64,000 bases of DNA. Origin: Lampropedia hyalina DSM 16112 (GTDB lineage: Bacteria; Pseudomonadota; Gammaproteobacteria; Burkholderiales; Burkholderiaceae_C). The stretch is taken from positions 1-64,000 of the forward strand of contig NZ_FQUZ01000014.1 in assembly GCF_900129055.1 (NCBI RefSeq), given 5' to 3'. The notes beneath the pieces are model-generated. The model was not told the DNA's origin, ran no database searches, and worked only from the letters and a program-made list of their open reading frames with translations. Position numbers and translations under genes: made by a program. This document shows positions 1-9,036 of this stretch, one piece after another; the first letter of the stretch is position 1; every line of letters starts with the position of its first letter.

Positions 1-288
1 CTGCTCGGGCCGACGCTCGCAAATCAGCCGTTGGAGGTGCGCCTCTTGCTGGGCACTCAAGCTGCGCTGCTCGCCGACCTTGCGCCCGCGTTGGCGCGGG
101 GCCAGGGACTTTGCGCCACCGGTTTCGTAGCGTTCAATGGTGGTGCACACGGCCGAGTAGCTCAGGCCAATATCTCGACCAATTTGCCGTTTGTTGGTGC
201 CACGTTTGAAGCTACGAATCACCTGCCGGCGACGTTCATGTTGCTCTGCCGGGCTGAGTCGGCGTGCGTCATCTTTGTCCATGCTCAT
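1..288 (-). CDS. IS630-family transposase, 5' part, cut by the window edge
   Basis: Ninety-six codons read from the ATG at 288 to base 1 without a stop. The protein starts MSMDKDDARRLSPAEQ and continues with a helix-turn-helix region (KRQIGRDIGLSYSAV), then a basic linker and the segment LSAQQEAHLQRLICERRPEQ. This is the DNA-binding N-terminus of IS630-type (Tc1/mariner-like) transposases. The DDE catalytic domain lies outside the window, so whether the copy is intact cannot be judged. A second ATG two codons further in is possible. Confidence 0.75.
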   Translation of the reverse strand, partial: MSMDKDDARRLSPAEQHERRRQVIRSFKRGTNKRQIGRDIGLSYSAVCTTIERYETGGAKSLAPRQRGRKVGEQRSLSAQQEAHLQRLICERRPEQ

Positions 289-302
289 AGGACAACGTGG
301 AT

Positions 303-342
303 GACTATAAGTTCTTTTTATTTATGGGCCGGATCTATAGTC
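303..342. repeat. Inverted repeat GACTATA / TATAGTC beside the transposase (possible IS end)
   Basis: GACTATA at 303-309 is the reverse complement of TATAGTC at 336-342. The AT-rich segment between them lies just upstream of the transposase start, where an IS630 terminus is expected. IS630 elements insert at TA, and both repeats contain TA. The exact element end cannot be fixed from one side. Confidence 0.35.
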
Positions 343-343
343 A

Positions 344-370
344 CTGTCTGCGGCATCGAGCCGCCGACAG
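344..370. repeat. Hairpin CTGTC-T-GCGGC / GCCGC-C-GACAG
   Basis: A 27-base stem-loop with two 5-bp stem blocks separated by a single mismatch and a 5-base loop. It lies between the IS630 end and the second hairpin at 386. No T-run follows on either strand, so it is not a typical terminator. An IS-end or DNA-structure role is possible. Confidence 0.4.
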
Positions 371-385
371 TAACGCGCTATCCTT

Positions 386-405
386 CCCCGCCCTGAAGGA
401 CGGGG
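386..405. repeat. Hairpin CCCCG-C-CCTGAAGG-A-CGGGG, IS200/IS605 right-end-like
   Basis: On the minus strand this reads CCCCGTCCTTCAGGGCGGGG and is followed by AAGGAT. From memory, this kind of palindrome occurs at the 3' end of TnpB-bearing IS200/IS605-group elements. No tnpB coding remnant is visible next to it; the upstream minus-strand gene is the RidA-like gene. It may be a lone IS end, or a weak terminator for that gene, although no T-run follows. Confidence 0.4.
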
Positions 406-526
406 TTTGACGCGCTTTCCGATCAATGGTCAAAGTTTTTCAAAATAAGATGGGGTTGCTGGCCCTCACGATCAAGCATGGCATACGCTGTTGTGGCCAA
501 TTCCCGACCGAAAGAGCCAGTTGGGG

Positions 527-1039
527 TTATTTCAATGCCTTGGCGGCAGTCACCTCGATTTCCACCAGCCAGCCGGGATTGACCAATCCGGCTACCTGCA
601 TGGTGGAGCGTGCGTTCAGGATGCGTGGGTCGCCACCGAAGAACTGGGCGTAGCCTTCGCTGAAACCGGCAAAGTCCATTTTGCCGGTCTTGGGGTCGGC
701 TACCAGATAGACCTGTACCTTCACCACGTCGTTCAGGGCCAGACCGTGGGATTCCAGTTGGGCCTTGATCTTATTGAGGACGCTGATGGTCTGGGTTTTG
801 GTGTCACCAAACGCTTCTGCGCTGTTGGGGTCGGCCTTGTCGTTCTGTACGGCGGGAACCTGGCCGCTCAGGTAGAAGGTGGTGGTGCCGGGGGCGACCT
901 GGGTGGCTGCGGCGATGGGCGAGTTGGCGTTGGCCGATGCGTGGCGCACCACGCCGCTGGCGTGTACCTGGGTGGCTGCCAGCAGCAGCAGGCCCGAGGC
1001 CAGCCAGACGCGGCCTGAAAATGGGGTGGTTTTGCTCAT
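527..1039 (-). CDS. RidA/YjgF/Rid-family protein with signal peptide
   Basis: 170 aa from the ATG at 1039, which has AAGGA nine bases upstream; the longer reading frame upstream lacks such a site. Residues 1-27 form a signal peptide (basic start, SGLLLLAATQ core, cleavage after VHA). The rest is one Rid domain, with FYLSGQVP, the mid-region LNKIKAQLESHGLALNDVVKVQVYL, and the closing segment NARSTMQVAGLVNPGWLVEIEVTA. RidA hydrolyses reactive enamine/imine intermediates to keto products and ammonia; the arginine in NARSTM matches the conserved Arg that binds the carboxylate. It lies 85 bp downstream of a flavin amine oxidase gene on the same strand, an enzyme class that makes imines. Most RidA proteins are cytoplasmic, so the signal peptide is unusual. 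Confidence 0.85.
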   Translation of the reverse strand: MSKTTPFSGRVWLASGLLLLAATQVHASGVVRHASANANSPIAAATQVAPGTTTFYLSGQVPAVQNDKADPNSAEAFGDTKTQTISVLNKIKAQLESHGLALNDVVKVQVYLVADPKTGKMDFAGFSEGYAQFFGGDPRILNARSTMQVAGLVNPGWLVEIEVTAAKALK

Positions 1040-1124
1040 GGTGTGGTTCCTTTGTTGCGAAGGGAGAGAGAAGACCGGGGCAGGAGCGCGATGGCTGGCG
1101 GCCCCAGGCTTCATGGAGGGTGCT

Positions 1125-2729
1125 TCAGGAGGCAGTGGCGCGCTGGTGCAGTTTACCGATTTGTTGCCAGGCCGATTCGATGGCCCCGGAAATCCAGCCG
1201 GTCTGGTAGCTCAGGTGTTCGCCAGCCAGGAAGACGCGGCCTTGCGGCTCCAGCAGCAGCGGGTAGGCACTTTTGCGGGTTTCCGGTGTCCAGTTGGCCC
1301 AGCCGCCCCGGCTGTAGGGCACTTTCTGCCAGGCAATCGAGAAGCTGCTTTCGACGTTTTCGCGGTACTGCGGGAAGATTTTCTGACCGCCCGAGACGGC
1401 CAGTTCGGTGCGTTCCTGGTGCGAGCTGTCGCCTACTTCCGCCGCTGTCTTGCTGAAGTTGTAGTAGCCCAGCACCACGCCTTTCTTGGCTTGCCAGTTG
1501 TTGGAGGGCAGGGTGATGGTGCCGATGCCTTTGATGTCGGTGCGCACATGGCCGCCGTAGATGGCATCGTCTTCTTCCCAGAAGCGGCGTTTCATCTGAA
1601 TGCCGATCTTGCCGGCCGAGGCGTATTCCACCGAGGCGATGGCGGCCTTGACCGGTTCGGAAAAGTCGGTGTCGATGTGGCGCAGCACCGACAGCGGGAT
1701 CGTGCAGATGCAGAAGTCGGCCTGCACGGTGTCGGTGGTTCCGTTGTGGGTGTCCTTGATGGTGGCGGTCACGCCGTTGGCATCCTGGCGCAGTTTGGTC
1801 ACTTCGGTGTGGAAGCGGATGGTGTTGCCCAGCCGCTGTACGAAGGCATTGCCGATCTGGTCCATGCCCTTGAGCGGGTGGAACATGGTCACCTGCTGGT
1901 TGAAGTTCTGCACGGACTGGTACACCTTGCCCAGCTTGGACTGGAGCACTTCCTGGAAGCCCAGCGGGTCGGAGGCTTCGCCGGGGCCGGGTTCCATGCC
2001 TGCGCCGGGATTGACCTTGTAGCCCCGGCCATTGGTGCCGACGTATTTCAGGTCGTCGGCACGCAGATAGCCTTCGTGGGTGAGGTAGTCCAGCAGCAGC
2101 ACCTTGTCTTCGGCGGTGAGTGTTTCGTCGAGTTTGCCCGTGTGGATGCTCTTGGCGATGAGTTCATTGACGTGGCCGCGCATATCGGCCTTGATTTCCC
2201 CCTGGCGGAAGCGTTTGCCCGACAAGGCTCCGGCGTTCTCGTGATAGACGTAGGCCGCGTCGTTGTCATTGACGAAGATGCCCAGGGGAATCTGGAATTC
2301 GCGGGTGTAGTGCAGGGTGGAACGATGGTGGTAGGGGATGCGCATCGGCCCGAGGTTGAAGAAGTCCTGGTCGTCGAAGGCACAGGTGGCATTGCCACTG
2401 CCGATTTCCTCGCTGCGGGTGCCCCGGCGGGCGGTGCGGGCGCGGCCCCCCGCAATGTCGCGGGCTTCGAGTACCACGCATTCGTAGCCGATCTTGCGCA
2501 GTTCGTAGGCACTGGTCATGCCGGCAATGCCTGCGCCCAGTATCAGCACTTTCTTGCCTTTGCCACTGCCCTTGAGCAGGGGCGGGCTGTCTGCACCCGA
2601 GGCACTGCCCATGCCCCAGGCATCCATGGTGGCCATGGCCAGCCCCAGGCCGCCCAGAGCGGCCACACGGTAGAGAAAGTCACGGCGGGTAGGTACGGCC
2701 TCGCCGATACTGTGGATTGCGTCAGACAT
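1125..2729 (-). CDS. Tat-exported flavin monoamine / L-amino-acid oxidase family protein
   Basis: 534 aa from the ATG at 2729, preceded by AAGGAG at good spacing. A twin-arginine signal, PTRRDFLYRVAALGGLGLAM, occupies residues ~13-32. The FAD-binding Rossmann motif VLILGAGIAGMTSAYELRK (residues ~61-79) is followed by the acidic end of beta-2 (VVLEA) and GGRARTARRG. The C-terminal FAD motif is RVFLAGEHLSYQTGWISGAI. This is the amine-oxidase fold (MAO, LAAO, polyamine oxidase). Such enzymes oxidise an amine to an imine plus H2O2; the substrate is not evident here. The Tat signal implies folding with FAD before export to the periplasm. Probably one transcript with the exported RidA-like gene. 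Confidence 0.85.
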   Translation of the reverse strand: MSDAIHSIGEAVPTRRDFLYRVAALGGLGLAMATMDAWGMGSASGADSPPLLKGSGKGKKVLILGAGIAGMTSAYELRKIGYECVVLEARDIAGGRARTARRGTRSEEIGSGNATCAFDDQDFFNLGPMRIPYHHRSTLHYTREFQIPLGIFVNDNDAAYVYHENAGALSGKRFRQGEIKADMRGHVNELIAKSIHTGKLDETLTAEDKVLLLDYLTHEGYLRADDLKYVGTNGRGYKVNPGAGMEPGPGEASDPLGFQEVLQSKLGKVYQSVQNFNQQVTMFHPLKGMDQIGNAFVQRLGNTIRFHTEVTKLRQDANGVTATIKDTHNGTTDTVQADFCICTIPLSVLRHIDTDFSEPVKAAIASVEYASAGKIGIQMKRRFWEEDDAIYGGHVRTDIKGIGTITLPSNNWQAKKGVVLGYYNFSKTAAEVGDSSHQERTELAVSGGQKIFPQYRENVESSFSIAWQKVPYSRGGWANWTPETRKSAYPLLLEPQGRVFLAGEHLSYQTGWISGAIESAWQQIGKLHQRATAS

Positions 2730-2976
2730 GGATTTCAGCTCCTTTTTACACACTGACCAAGAAAAAATCATGAGTAAATGAGCTTTAGCAATATCTGTGC
2801 CTGATTTTATTTCATATGGCAATCCGTAAAAACCCGGTTTTTTGTGTGGAAAGGCTGTCAAACCACTTGCATTCAGGCGAGCCAAGCATCCATTCCGTCA
2901 CAGCGTGATGCCGGGCATGACGGGCCGCAAGGCACCGTTTCAAGGCAGGGTGTGCCCTTTTGTGGCGCGCGGGGTG

Positions 2977-4071
2977 TCAGCCGTGGTGCGAATGGTGCGA
3001 GTGGTCGCCGGTGTGGACTTCGGTGGTGTGGCGGCCATTGATGCCGAGCTTGGCCAGCAGGGTGGCATCGTCGTTGGCTTCGGGGTTGCCGGTGACCAGC
3101 AGTTTGTCGCCGTAGAAGATGGAGTTGGCCCCGGCGAGGAAGCACAGGGTCTGCACGGCTTCGCCCATTTGCTGGCGACCGGCTGACAGGCGCACCCGCG
3201 CCCTGGGCATGGTGATGCGGGCGACGGCAATGACGCGCACGAAGTCCAGCGGGTCCACCGGGTCGGAGTCGGCCAGCGGGGTGCCGGGCACGCGCACGAG
3301 GCTGTTGATGGGCACGGATTCCGGGTAGGGGTCGAGGTTGGCGAGCTGGGCAATCAGCCCGGCGCGGTGCACGGGAGCTTCGCCCATGCCGATGATGCCG
3401 CCGCAGCAGACGCTGATGCCCGCCGCACGCACATTGGCGAGGGTGTCGAGGCGATCCTGGTAGTTGCGGGTATCGACCACGGATTCGTAGTATTCCGGCG
3501 CGGTGTCCAGATTGTGGTTGTAGTAGTCCAGCCCGGCTTCGCGCAGGGCCATGGCCTGGTGCGGCTGCAACATGCCCAGCGTGGCGCAGGTTTGCATGCC
3601 CAGCCCTTTGACGGCTTCGATGAGCACGGACATTTTCTCGATGTCGCGGTCCTTGGGTGCACGCCATGCCGCACCCATGCAAAAGCGTGTGGCCCCGGCA
3701 TCCTTGGCAGCCTGGGCGGCTTCCACAACTTCGTCCACGGCCATGAGTTTCTGCGCCTTCACGCCGGTGTCGAATTCTGCCGATTGCGGGCAGTAGCCAC
3801 AGTTTTCCGGGCAGCCGCCGGTCTTGACGGACAGCAGCGTGGCCAGTTCCACGTCGCCTTCGGGCCAGTGCTGGCGGTGTACGGTCTGTGCCTTGTAGAG
3901 CAGGTCCATGAAGGGCATGTCCAGCAGTTGCTGGATGGCCTCTATCGTCCATGCCTGGGGCTTGGGCGGTGGAGCGGGTTTGCGAGCCGGGCGGTGGAAG
4001 GTCAGGGGTTGCGCGGTGGTGGCACGGTCATCGGAGGCCGTGAAAGTGGGGGAGAGAATGTCGAGTGTCAT
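2977..4071 (-). CDS. bioB: Biotin synthase
   Basis: 364 aa. Radical-SAM enzyme that inserts sulfur into dethiobiotin, the last step of biotin synthesis. The radical-SAM cluster motif is [11 protein letters not shown], after LLSVKTGG. The family blocks [22 protein letters not shown] and [10 protein letters not shown], and the [14 protein letters not shown] end, are all present. The start at 4071 gives about 40 residues before the conserved [18 protein letters not shown], a proline-rich extension common in betaproteobacterial BioB. Unusual is the C-terminus, [13 protein letters not shown], with six histidines in 13 residues. No other bio genes are present. The gene lies downstream of the biotin-dependent propionyl-CoA carboxylase, separated from it by a terminator-like hairpin. 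Confidence 0.96.
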   Translation of the reverse strand: MTLDILSPTFTASDDRATTAQPLTFHRPARKPAPPPKPQAWTIEAIQQLLDMPFMDLLYKAQTVHRQHWPEGDVELATLLSVKTGGCPENCGYCPQSAEFDTGVKAQKLMAVDEVVEAAQAAKDAGATRFCMGAAWRAPKDRDIEKMSVLIEAVKGLGMQTCATLGMLQPHQAMALREAGLDYYNHNLDTAPEYYESVVDTRNYQDRLDTLANVRAAGISVCCGGIIGMGEAPVHRAGLIAQLANLDPYPESVPINSLVRVPGTPLADSDPVDPLDFVRVIAVARITMPRARVRLSAGRQQMGEAVQTLCFLAGANSIFYGDKLLVTGNPEANDDATLLAKLGINGRHTTEVHTGDHSHHSHHG

Positions 4072-4134
4072 GTGGTGGTTCTTTTCAATCGGATGACTGA
4101 TTATGGAACAGGGGAGGGCCGTGCGCAGAGGCCA

Positions 4135-4194
4135 GAAAAAAACCACTGGATACCATTTCCGCCAAAGAGCGGGCCTGGTCTGCCAGTGGTAAAA
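4135..4194 (-). terminator. Terminator-like three-tier hairpin between pccA and bioB
   Basis: ACCACTGG (4142-4149) pairs with CCAGTGGT (4183-4190); inside it ACCA (4152-4155) pairs with TGGT (4176-4179), and CCGC (4159-4162) with GCGG (4169-4172). Read on the minus strand, the hairpin is followed directly by seven T residues (4142-4136). It should end the methylmalonyl/propionyl operon before bioB, or act as an attenuator in the bioB leader. The bioB start is only about 65 bases further on, so its own promoter would have to lie inside or very close to this element. Confidence 0.7.
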
Positions 4195-4276
4195 GCAAGG
4201 AAGCTTGAAACTCTGAGATTTTTTGCATGGTGCGCCGCTGTTGTCAGAATCAACGCGGCGGCACGGTGGCAGTTCG

Positions 4277-6334
4277 TCAGGCGAATTCGATGATGACCTG
4301 ATCGACGGCCAGCGATTCACCCTTGGCCGCCACGACCTTGGCGACCACGCCATCCTGGGCGGCGAACAGCACGTTCTCCATCTTCATGGCTTCGATCACG
4401 GCCAGGCGTTCACCGGCCTGTACCTTCTGGCCTTCCTGCACGGCCACTTGCACCAGCAGGCCGGGCATGGGCGAGAGCAGGAACTTGGAGAGGTCTGGCG
4501 GGGCCTTGAAGGGCATGTGGCGGTACAGTTCCGCGCCGCGCTTGGACAGCACCATGGCATCGATCTGCTTGCCGTTGTGCTGGATGCGGTGCGACAGCGG
4601 GTTCTTGTCCACGCCGCGCTCGATCTGTGCCGTGAAGGGCTGGCCATTGACGATGCCGGTCAGTGCAATCGGCCCCAGTGGCACATCGGTGCTGATTTCG
4701 TACCGCTTGCCACCGGCCACGATGGTGCTGCGGCTGCCATTCGGGTCGAAGCTCTCGATGGTGACGGGTACATACTCGTGTTCACCGGCCACTGCGTCGA
4801 GCTGGATGACCACGAAGTCCTTGCCCACGCGCACTTCCTGACCGGCAAACTGGCCGGAGATGCGGCTGGCGCGGTCACGGAAACGGCGGGTGGTGTAGGC
4901 AGCCAGCGCGATCAGGAATTCCGGGTCGTCGTGCTGCACGTCGCTGGCATGGAAGCCTTCGGGGTAGTGCTGGGCGATGAAGCCGGTGTTGAAGTTGCCG
5001 GAGACAAAATCCGGGTGCGACAGCAGCGCGGCCTGGAATGGGATGTTGCTGCTGATGCCGCGAATCACGAAGCCGTTGAGGGCTTCGCGCATCTTGGCAA
5101 TCGCGTCGTTGCGGTCGGTGCCGTGCACGATGAGCTTGGCGATCATCGAGTCGTAGAACATCGGGATTTCGCCGCCTTCATACACGCCGGTATCGACGCG
5201 CACGCCATAGCGGTGCTCGGTGTCGGCCTGCCACATGCTTTCCTGCGGGGTCTGGAAGTGCACCAGACGGCCAGTGGATGGCAGGAAGTTGCGGAATGGG
5301 TCTTCCGCGTTGATGCGGCACTCGATCGACCAGCCTTCCTTCTTCACGTCGGCCTGGGTGAAGGTGAGCTTCTCGCCAGCGGCCACGCGAATCATCTGTT
5401 CGACCAGATCAAGGCCGGTGATGCACTCGGTGACCGGGTGCTCCACTTGCAGGCGGGTGTTCATTTCGAGGAAGTAGAAGTCCTGGTCCTTGCCGACCAC
5501 GAATTCCACGGTACCGGCGGACTGGTAGCCCACGGCCTTGGCCAGTGCCACGGCCTGCTCGCCCATGGCCTTGCGGGTGGCATCGCTGATGAAGGGCGAT
5601 GGTGCTTCCTCGATGACCTTCTGGTGGCGACGCTGGATGGAGCATTCGCGTTCGTTCAGGTAAAGGACGTTGCCGTGCGCATCGCCCAGCACTTGAATCT
5701 CAATGTGGCGTGGTTGCTCGACGAATTTCTCGATGAACACGCGGTCGTCGCCAAAGCTGTTGCGCGCTTCGTTGCGGCAGGAGGCAAAGCCTTCGTGCGC
5801 TTCCTTGTCGTTGAAGGCCACGCGCAGACCCTTGCCACCACCACCGGCGGAGGCCTTGATCATGACCGGGTAGCCAATGCCCTTGGCAATCTCCACGGCC
5901 TGTTCGGGCGTGTCGATCGGGTCGTTGTAACCGGGGATGGTATTGACCTGGGCTTCGGCGGCCAGCTTCTTGGAGGCGATCTTGTCGCCCATCTTGGAGA
6001 TGGCTTCGAATTTCGGGCCGATGAAGACCAGGCCTTCTTCTTCCACGCGGCGGGCGAAGTCCTCGTTTTCGGAGAGGAAGCCATAGCCAGGGTGGATGGC
6101 CTGCGCGCCGGTCTGCTTGGCAGCGGCAATGATCTTGTCGGCCACCAGGTAGGATTCACGCGAAGGCGCGGGGCCAATCAGCACGGCCTCGTCGGCGAGC
6201 TTGACGAAGCGCGCTTCCTTGTCGGCTTCGGAGTGTACGGCCACGGTGGCAATGCCCAGCTTCTTGGCGGTGGCGATGACGCGGCAGGCGATTTCGCCAC
6301 GGTTGGCAATCAGGATTTTGGTAAACAGTGTCAT
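4277..6334 (-). CDS. pccA: Propionyl/acetyl-CoA carboxylase alpha subunit (biotin carboxylase + BCCP)
   Basis: 685 aa from the ATG at 6334 with AAGGAG upstream. Residues 1-~450 are biotin carboxylase, with the start [17 protein letters not shown], the glycine-rich ATP loop [10 protein letters not shown], the [14 protein letters not shown] block and RINAEDP. A linker domain follows, then a biotinyl domain at the C-terminus with the biotinylated lysine in EAMKMENV. The subunit carboxylates its biotin with ATP and bicarbonate and passes CO2 to the beta subunit. The mutase and MeaB upstream point to propionyl-CoA as substrate. It starts 21 bp after pccB and is the last gene before a strong hairpin. 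Confidence 0.93.
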   Translation of the reverse strand: MTLFTKILIANRGEIACRVIATAKKLGIATVAVHSEADKEARFVKLADEAVLIGPAPSRESYLVADKIIAAAKQTGAQAIHPGYGFLSENEDFARRVEEEGLVFIGPKFEAISKMGDKIASKKLAAEAQVNTIPGYNDPIDTPEQAVEIAKGIGYPVMIKASAGGGGKGLRVAFNDKEAHEGFASCRNEARNSFGDDRVFIEKFVEQPRHIEIQVLGDAHGNVLYLNERECSIQRRHQKVIEEAPSPFISDATRKAMGEQAVALAKAVGYQSAGTVEFVVGKDQDFYFLEMNTRLQVEHPVTECITGLDLVEQMIRVAAGEKLTFTQADVKKEGWSIECRINAEDPFRNFLPSTGRLVHFQTPQESMWQADTEHRYGVRVDTGVYEGGEIPMFYDSMIAKLIVHGTDRNDAIAKMREALNGFVIRGISSNIPFQAALLSHPDFVSGNFNTGFIAQHYPEGFHASDVQHDDPEFLIALAAYTTRRFRDRASRISGQFAGQEVRVGKDFVVIQLDAVAGEHEYVPVTIESFDPNGSRSTIVAGGKRYEISTDVPLGPIALTGIVNGQPFTAQIERGVDKNPLSHRIQHNGKQIDAMVLSKRGAELYRHMPFKAPPDLSKFLLSPMPGLLVQVAVQEGQKVQAGERLAVIEAMKMENVLFAAQDGVVAKVVAAKGESLAVDQVIIEFA

Positions 6335-6355
6335 TTTCTGGTTCTCCTTGGCCGA

Positions 6356-7888
6356 TCAGAGTGGGATGTTTCCGTGCTTGCGCCAGGGGTTTTCCAGCTT
6401 CTTCTGTTTCAGCATGGTCAGGCTGCGGGTGATGCGCTTGCGGGTTTCGTGCGGATGGATGACATCGTCGATGAAGCCGCGTGCACCGGCCACGAACGGA
6501 TTGGCGAAACGCTCCTTGTATTCGGCTTCGCGGGCAGAGAGTTTTTCCGGGTCGTTCTTGTCCTGGCGGAAGATGATTTCCACCGCGCCCTTGGCTCCCA
6601 TCACGGCGATTTCCGCATTGGGCCACGACAGGTTCACGTCGCCGCGCAGGTGCTTGGAGGCCATCACGTCATACGCGCCGCCGTAGGCCTTGCGGGTGAT
6701 GACGGTGATTTTCGGCACAGTGGCTTCGGCGTAGGCGTACAGCAGCTTGGCACCGTGCTTGATGATGCCGCCGTATTCCTGTGCTGTGCCGGGCATGAAG
6801 CCGGGCACGTCCACAAAGGTGACGATCGGGATGTTGAACGCATCGCAGAAGCGCACGAAACGCGCTGCCTTGATGGAGCTTTTGATGTCCAGGCAACCGG
6901 CCAGCACCAGCGGCTGGTTGGCCACGATGCCCACGGTTTCGCCGTTCATGCGGGCCAGACCGATGACGATGTTCTTGGCGTACTCGGGTTGCAGCTCGAA
7001 GAAGTCGTCGTTGTCCACGACCTTCAGAATCAGTTCCTTGATGTCGTAAGGCTGGTTGGGGTTGGACGGAACCAATGTATCCAGACTGTAATCCTGACGG
7101 TCGGCCGGGTCGTTGGTGGGGCGCACCGGTGGCTTCTCGCGGTTGGAGAGCGGCAGGTAGTTATACAGGCGGCGCACCATCATCAGGGCTTCGACATCGT
7201 TCTCGAAAGCCAGATCGGACACGCCACTGCGACTGCTGTGGGTCACGGCTCCGCCCAGTTCCTCGGCGGTCACTTCTTCGTGGGTGACGGTCTTGACCAC
7301 TTCAGGGCCGGTCACGAACATGTAGCTCGAATCCTTGACCATGAAGATGAAATCGGTCATGGCGGGCGAGTACACCGCACCACCGGCACAAGGCCCCATG
7401 ATGACGCTGATCTGCGGAATCACGCCGGAGGCCAGCACGTTCTGCTGGAACACATCGGCATAGCCACCCAGGGAGGCCACGCCTTCCTGAATGCGGGCAC
7501 CGCCGGAGTCGTTCAGGCCGATCACGGGGGCACCGACCTTCATGGCCTGTTCCATGACCTTGACGATTTTCTCGGCATGGGCTTCGGACAGCGCGCCGCC
7601 GAAGACGGTGAAGTCCTGGCTGAACACGAATACCAGACGGCCATTGATCATGCCGTAGCCTGTCACCACGCCGTCGCCGGGAATCTTGTTGTCCTGCATG
7701 CCGAAGTCCGCACAGCGGTGCTCGACGAACATGTCCCATTCCTCGAACGTGCCTTCATCCAGCAGCAGTTCGATGCGCTCGCGCGCGGTCAGCTTGCCCT
7801 TGGAATGCTGTGAGTCGATGCGCTTTTGCCCACCACCCAGTCGCGCCAGTGCGCGTTTTGCTCTCAGTTGCTCAACGATGTCTTGCAT
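6356..7888 (-). CDS. pccB: Propionyl-CoA carboxylase beta subunit (carboxyltransferase)
   Basis: 510 aa from the ATG at 7888 (GGTGGAG upstream). Full-length carboxyltransferase with both crotonase-like halves: [21 protein letters not shown] near the N-terminus, [38 protein letters not shown], and in the second half [35 protein letters not shown] and [12 protein letters not shown]. It transfers CO2 from carboxybiotin to propionyl-CoA, giving (S)-methylmalonyl-CoA. It lies between meaB and pccA on one strand and is clearly co-transcribed with them. Confidence 0.94.
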   Translation of the reverse strand: MQDIVEQLRAKRALARLGGGQKRIDSQHSKGKLTARERIELLLDEGTFEEWDMFVEHRCADFGMQDNKIPGDGVVTGYGMINGRLVFVFSQDFTVFGGALSEAHAEKIVKVMEQAMKVGAPVIGLNDSGGARIQEGVASLGGYADVFQQNVLASGVIPQISVIMGPCAGGAVYSPAMTDFIFMVKDSSYMFVTGPEVVKTVTHEEVTAEELGGAVTHSSRSGVSDLAFENDVEALMMVRRLYNYLPLSNREKPPVRPTNDPADRQDYSLDTLVPSNPNQPYDIKELILKVVDNDDFFELQPEYAKNIVIGLARMNGETVGIVANQPLVLAGCLDIKSSIKAARFVRFCDAFNIPIVTFVDVPGFMPGTAQEYGGIIKHGAKLLYAYAEATVPKITVITRKAYGGAYDVMASKHLRGDVNLSWPNAEIAVMGAKGAVEIIFRQDKNDPEKLSAREAEYKERFANPFVAGARGFIDDVIHPHETRKRITRSLTMLKQKKLENPWRKHGNIPL

Positions 7889-7971
7889 TGCTCCACCTTT
7901 TTTGAAAAATCGAAATGGGTTTCGGCTCGGCCATCCTGTGACGGTGTGGCTGTAGCCGGTGCTTGGTTCTC

Positions 7972-9015
7972 TCAGGCCTGCCCGTGGCTCCCGGGCTGTG
8001 CCGTGGCTGGCGGTGTGCCGCTGTCGGCATAGGCTTGCAGCAGTTGCCGTGCGGCCGTGGAAGCCGCCAGTTGCCCCTGCAACACCTGCTGCTGGATGTG
8101 CGGCAGCAGCGTCTGCACCACGGGCTGCTGGCGAAACGCCTGCTTCAGCCCGGCCTCGATGCGTTCCCACATCCAGGTCATGGCCTGCCGCTGGCGGCGT
8201 TTGTCCAGTTGCCCGTTGCCGCTTTGCAGTTGCCGGTAGGCCAGAACGGTGTTCCAGAATTCGTCCACGCCCGTGCCTTCCAGCGCGCTGATCTGGATGA
8301 CCTGGGGCAACCAGTGCCGCCCGTCGTGCTGCTCGGCGGTGCCGTGCATGGCCAGCAGGCGCAGCGAGGAGGTGATCTGGGCCTGCGCACGGGTGGCGGC
8401 GCGGGGGTCGATGTCGGCCTTGTTGATGACCACCAGATCGGCCAGCTCCATCACGCCTTTCTTGATGGCCTGCAAGTCGTCGCCCGCATTGGGCAGTTGC
8501 AGCAGCACGAACATGTCGGTCATGCCCCAGGCGGCAGTTTCGCTCTGGCCCACGCCCACGGTCTCGACGATGACCACGTCATAGCCAGCGGCTTCGCACA
8601 CCAGCATGGCCTCGCGGGTTTTTTCGGCCACGCCGCCCAGGTTGCCACCCGATGGGCTGGGGCGGATGTAGGCGTTTTCCTGCACGGAAAGCTGCTCCAT
8701 GCGGGTCTTGTCGCCCAGGATGGAGCCGCCCGTGACGCTGGACGAAGGGTCGATGGTCAGCACCGCCACGCGGTGGCCCTGTTCGAGCAGATACAGGCCC
8801 AGCGTCTCGATGAACGTGGATTTGCCCACGCCCGGCACTCCGCTGATGCCCAGCCGGAATGACTTGCCGCTGTGTGGCAGCAACTGCGTGAGCAGTTCGT
8901 CGCCCTGGGCACGGTGGTCGGTGCGGGTGGATTCCAGCAGGGTGATGGCCTTGGCAATGGCACGCCGCTGTACCAGCGGGTTGCCTTCGACAATGCCTTG
9001 CAGAAGGTTCGTCAT
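7972..9015 (-). CDS. meaB: Methylmalonyl-CoA mutase-associated GTPase MeaB (ArgK/MeaB family)
   Basis: 347 aa. G3E-type P-loop GTPase that loads and protects the B12 cofactor of methylmalonyl-CoA mutase. Walker A is GVPGVGKST; other family blocks are [53 protein letters not shown] and the guanine-specificity motif NKAD. The ATG at 9015 has GGAAGG ten bases upstream. A GTG at 9036, directly abutting the mutase stop codon, would add seven residues and is an alternative start. Short spacing to the mutase gene suggests translational coupling. Confidence 0.94.
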   Translation of the reverse strand: MTNLLQGIVEGNPLVQRRAIAKAITLLESTRTDHRAQGDELLTQLLPHSGKSFRLGISGVPGVGKSTFIETLGLYLLEQGHRVAVLTIDPSSSVTGGSILGDKTRMEQLSVQENAYIRPSPSGGNLGGVAEKTREAMLVCEAAGYDVVIVETVGVGQSETAAWGMTDMFVLLQLPNAGDDLQAIKKGVMELADLVVINKADIDPRAATRAQAQITSSLRLLAMHGTAEQHDGRHWLPQVIQISALEGTGVDEFWNTVLAYRQLQSGNGQLDKRRQRQAMTWMWERIEAGLKQAFRQQPVVQTLLPHIQQQVLQGQLAASTAARQLLQAYADSGTPPATAQPGSHGQA

Positions 9016-9036
9016 GCGCAACGTACCTTCCACCAC

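Noticed and set aside
879-2756. Long plus-strand ORF opposite the amine oxidase gene
   Set aside because: It is the mirror frame of a GC-rich gene. Its translation is low-complexity (Val/Gly/His/Ala-rich) with no family motif, whereas the minus strand encodes a complete flavoenzyme.
4223-7813. 1196-codon plus-strand ORF across pccA and pccB
   Set aside because: An antisense shadow frame over two well-defined genes; composition typical of reverse-frame GC-rich DNA.
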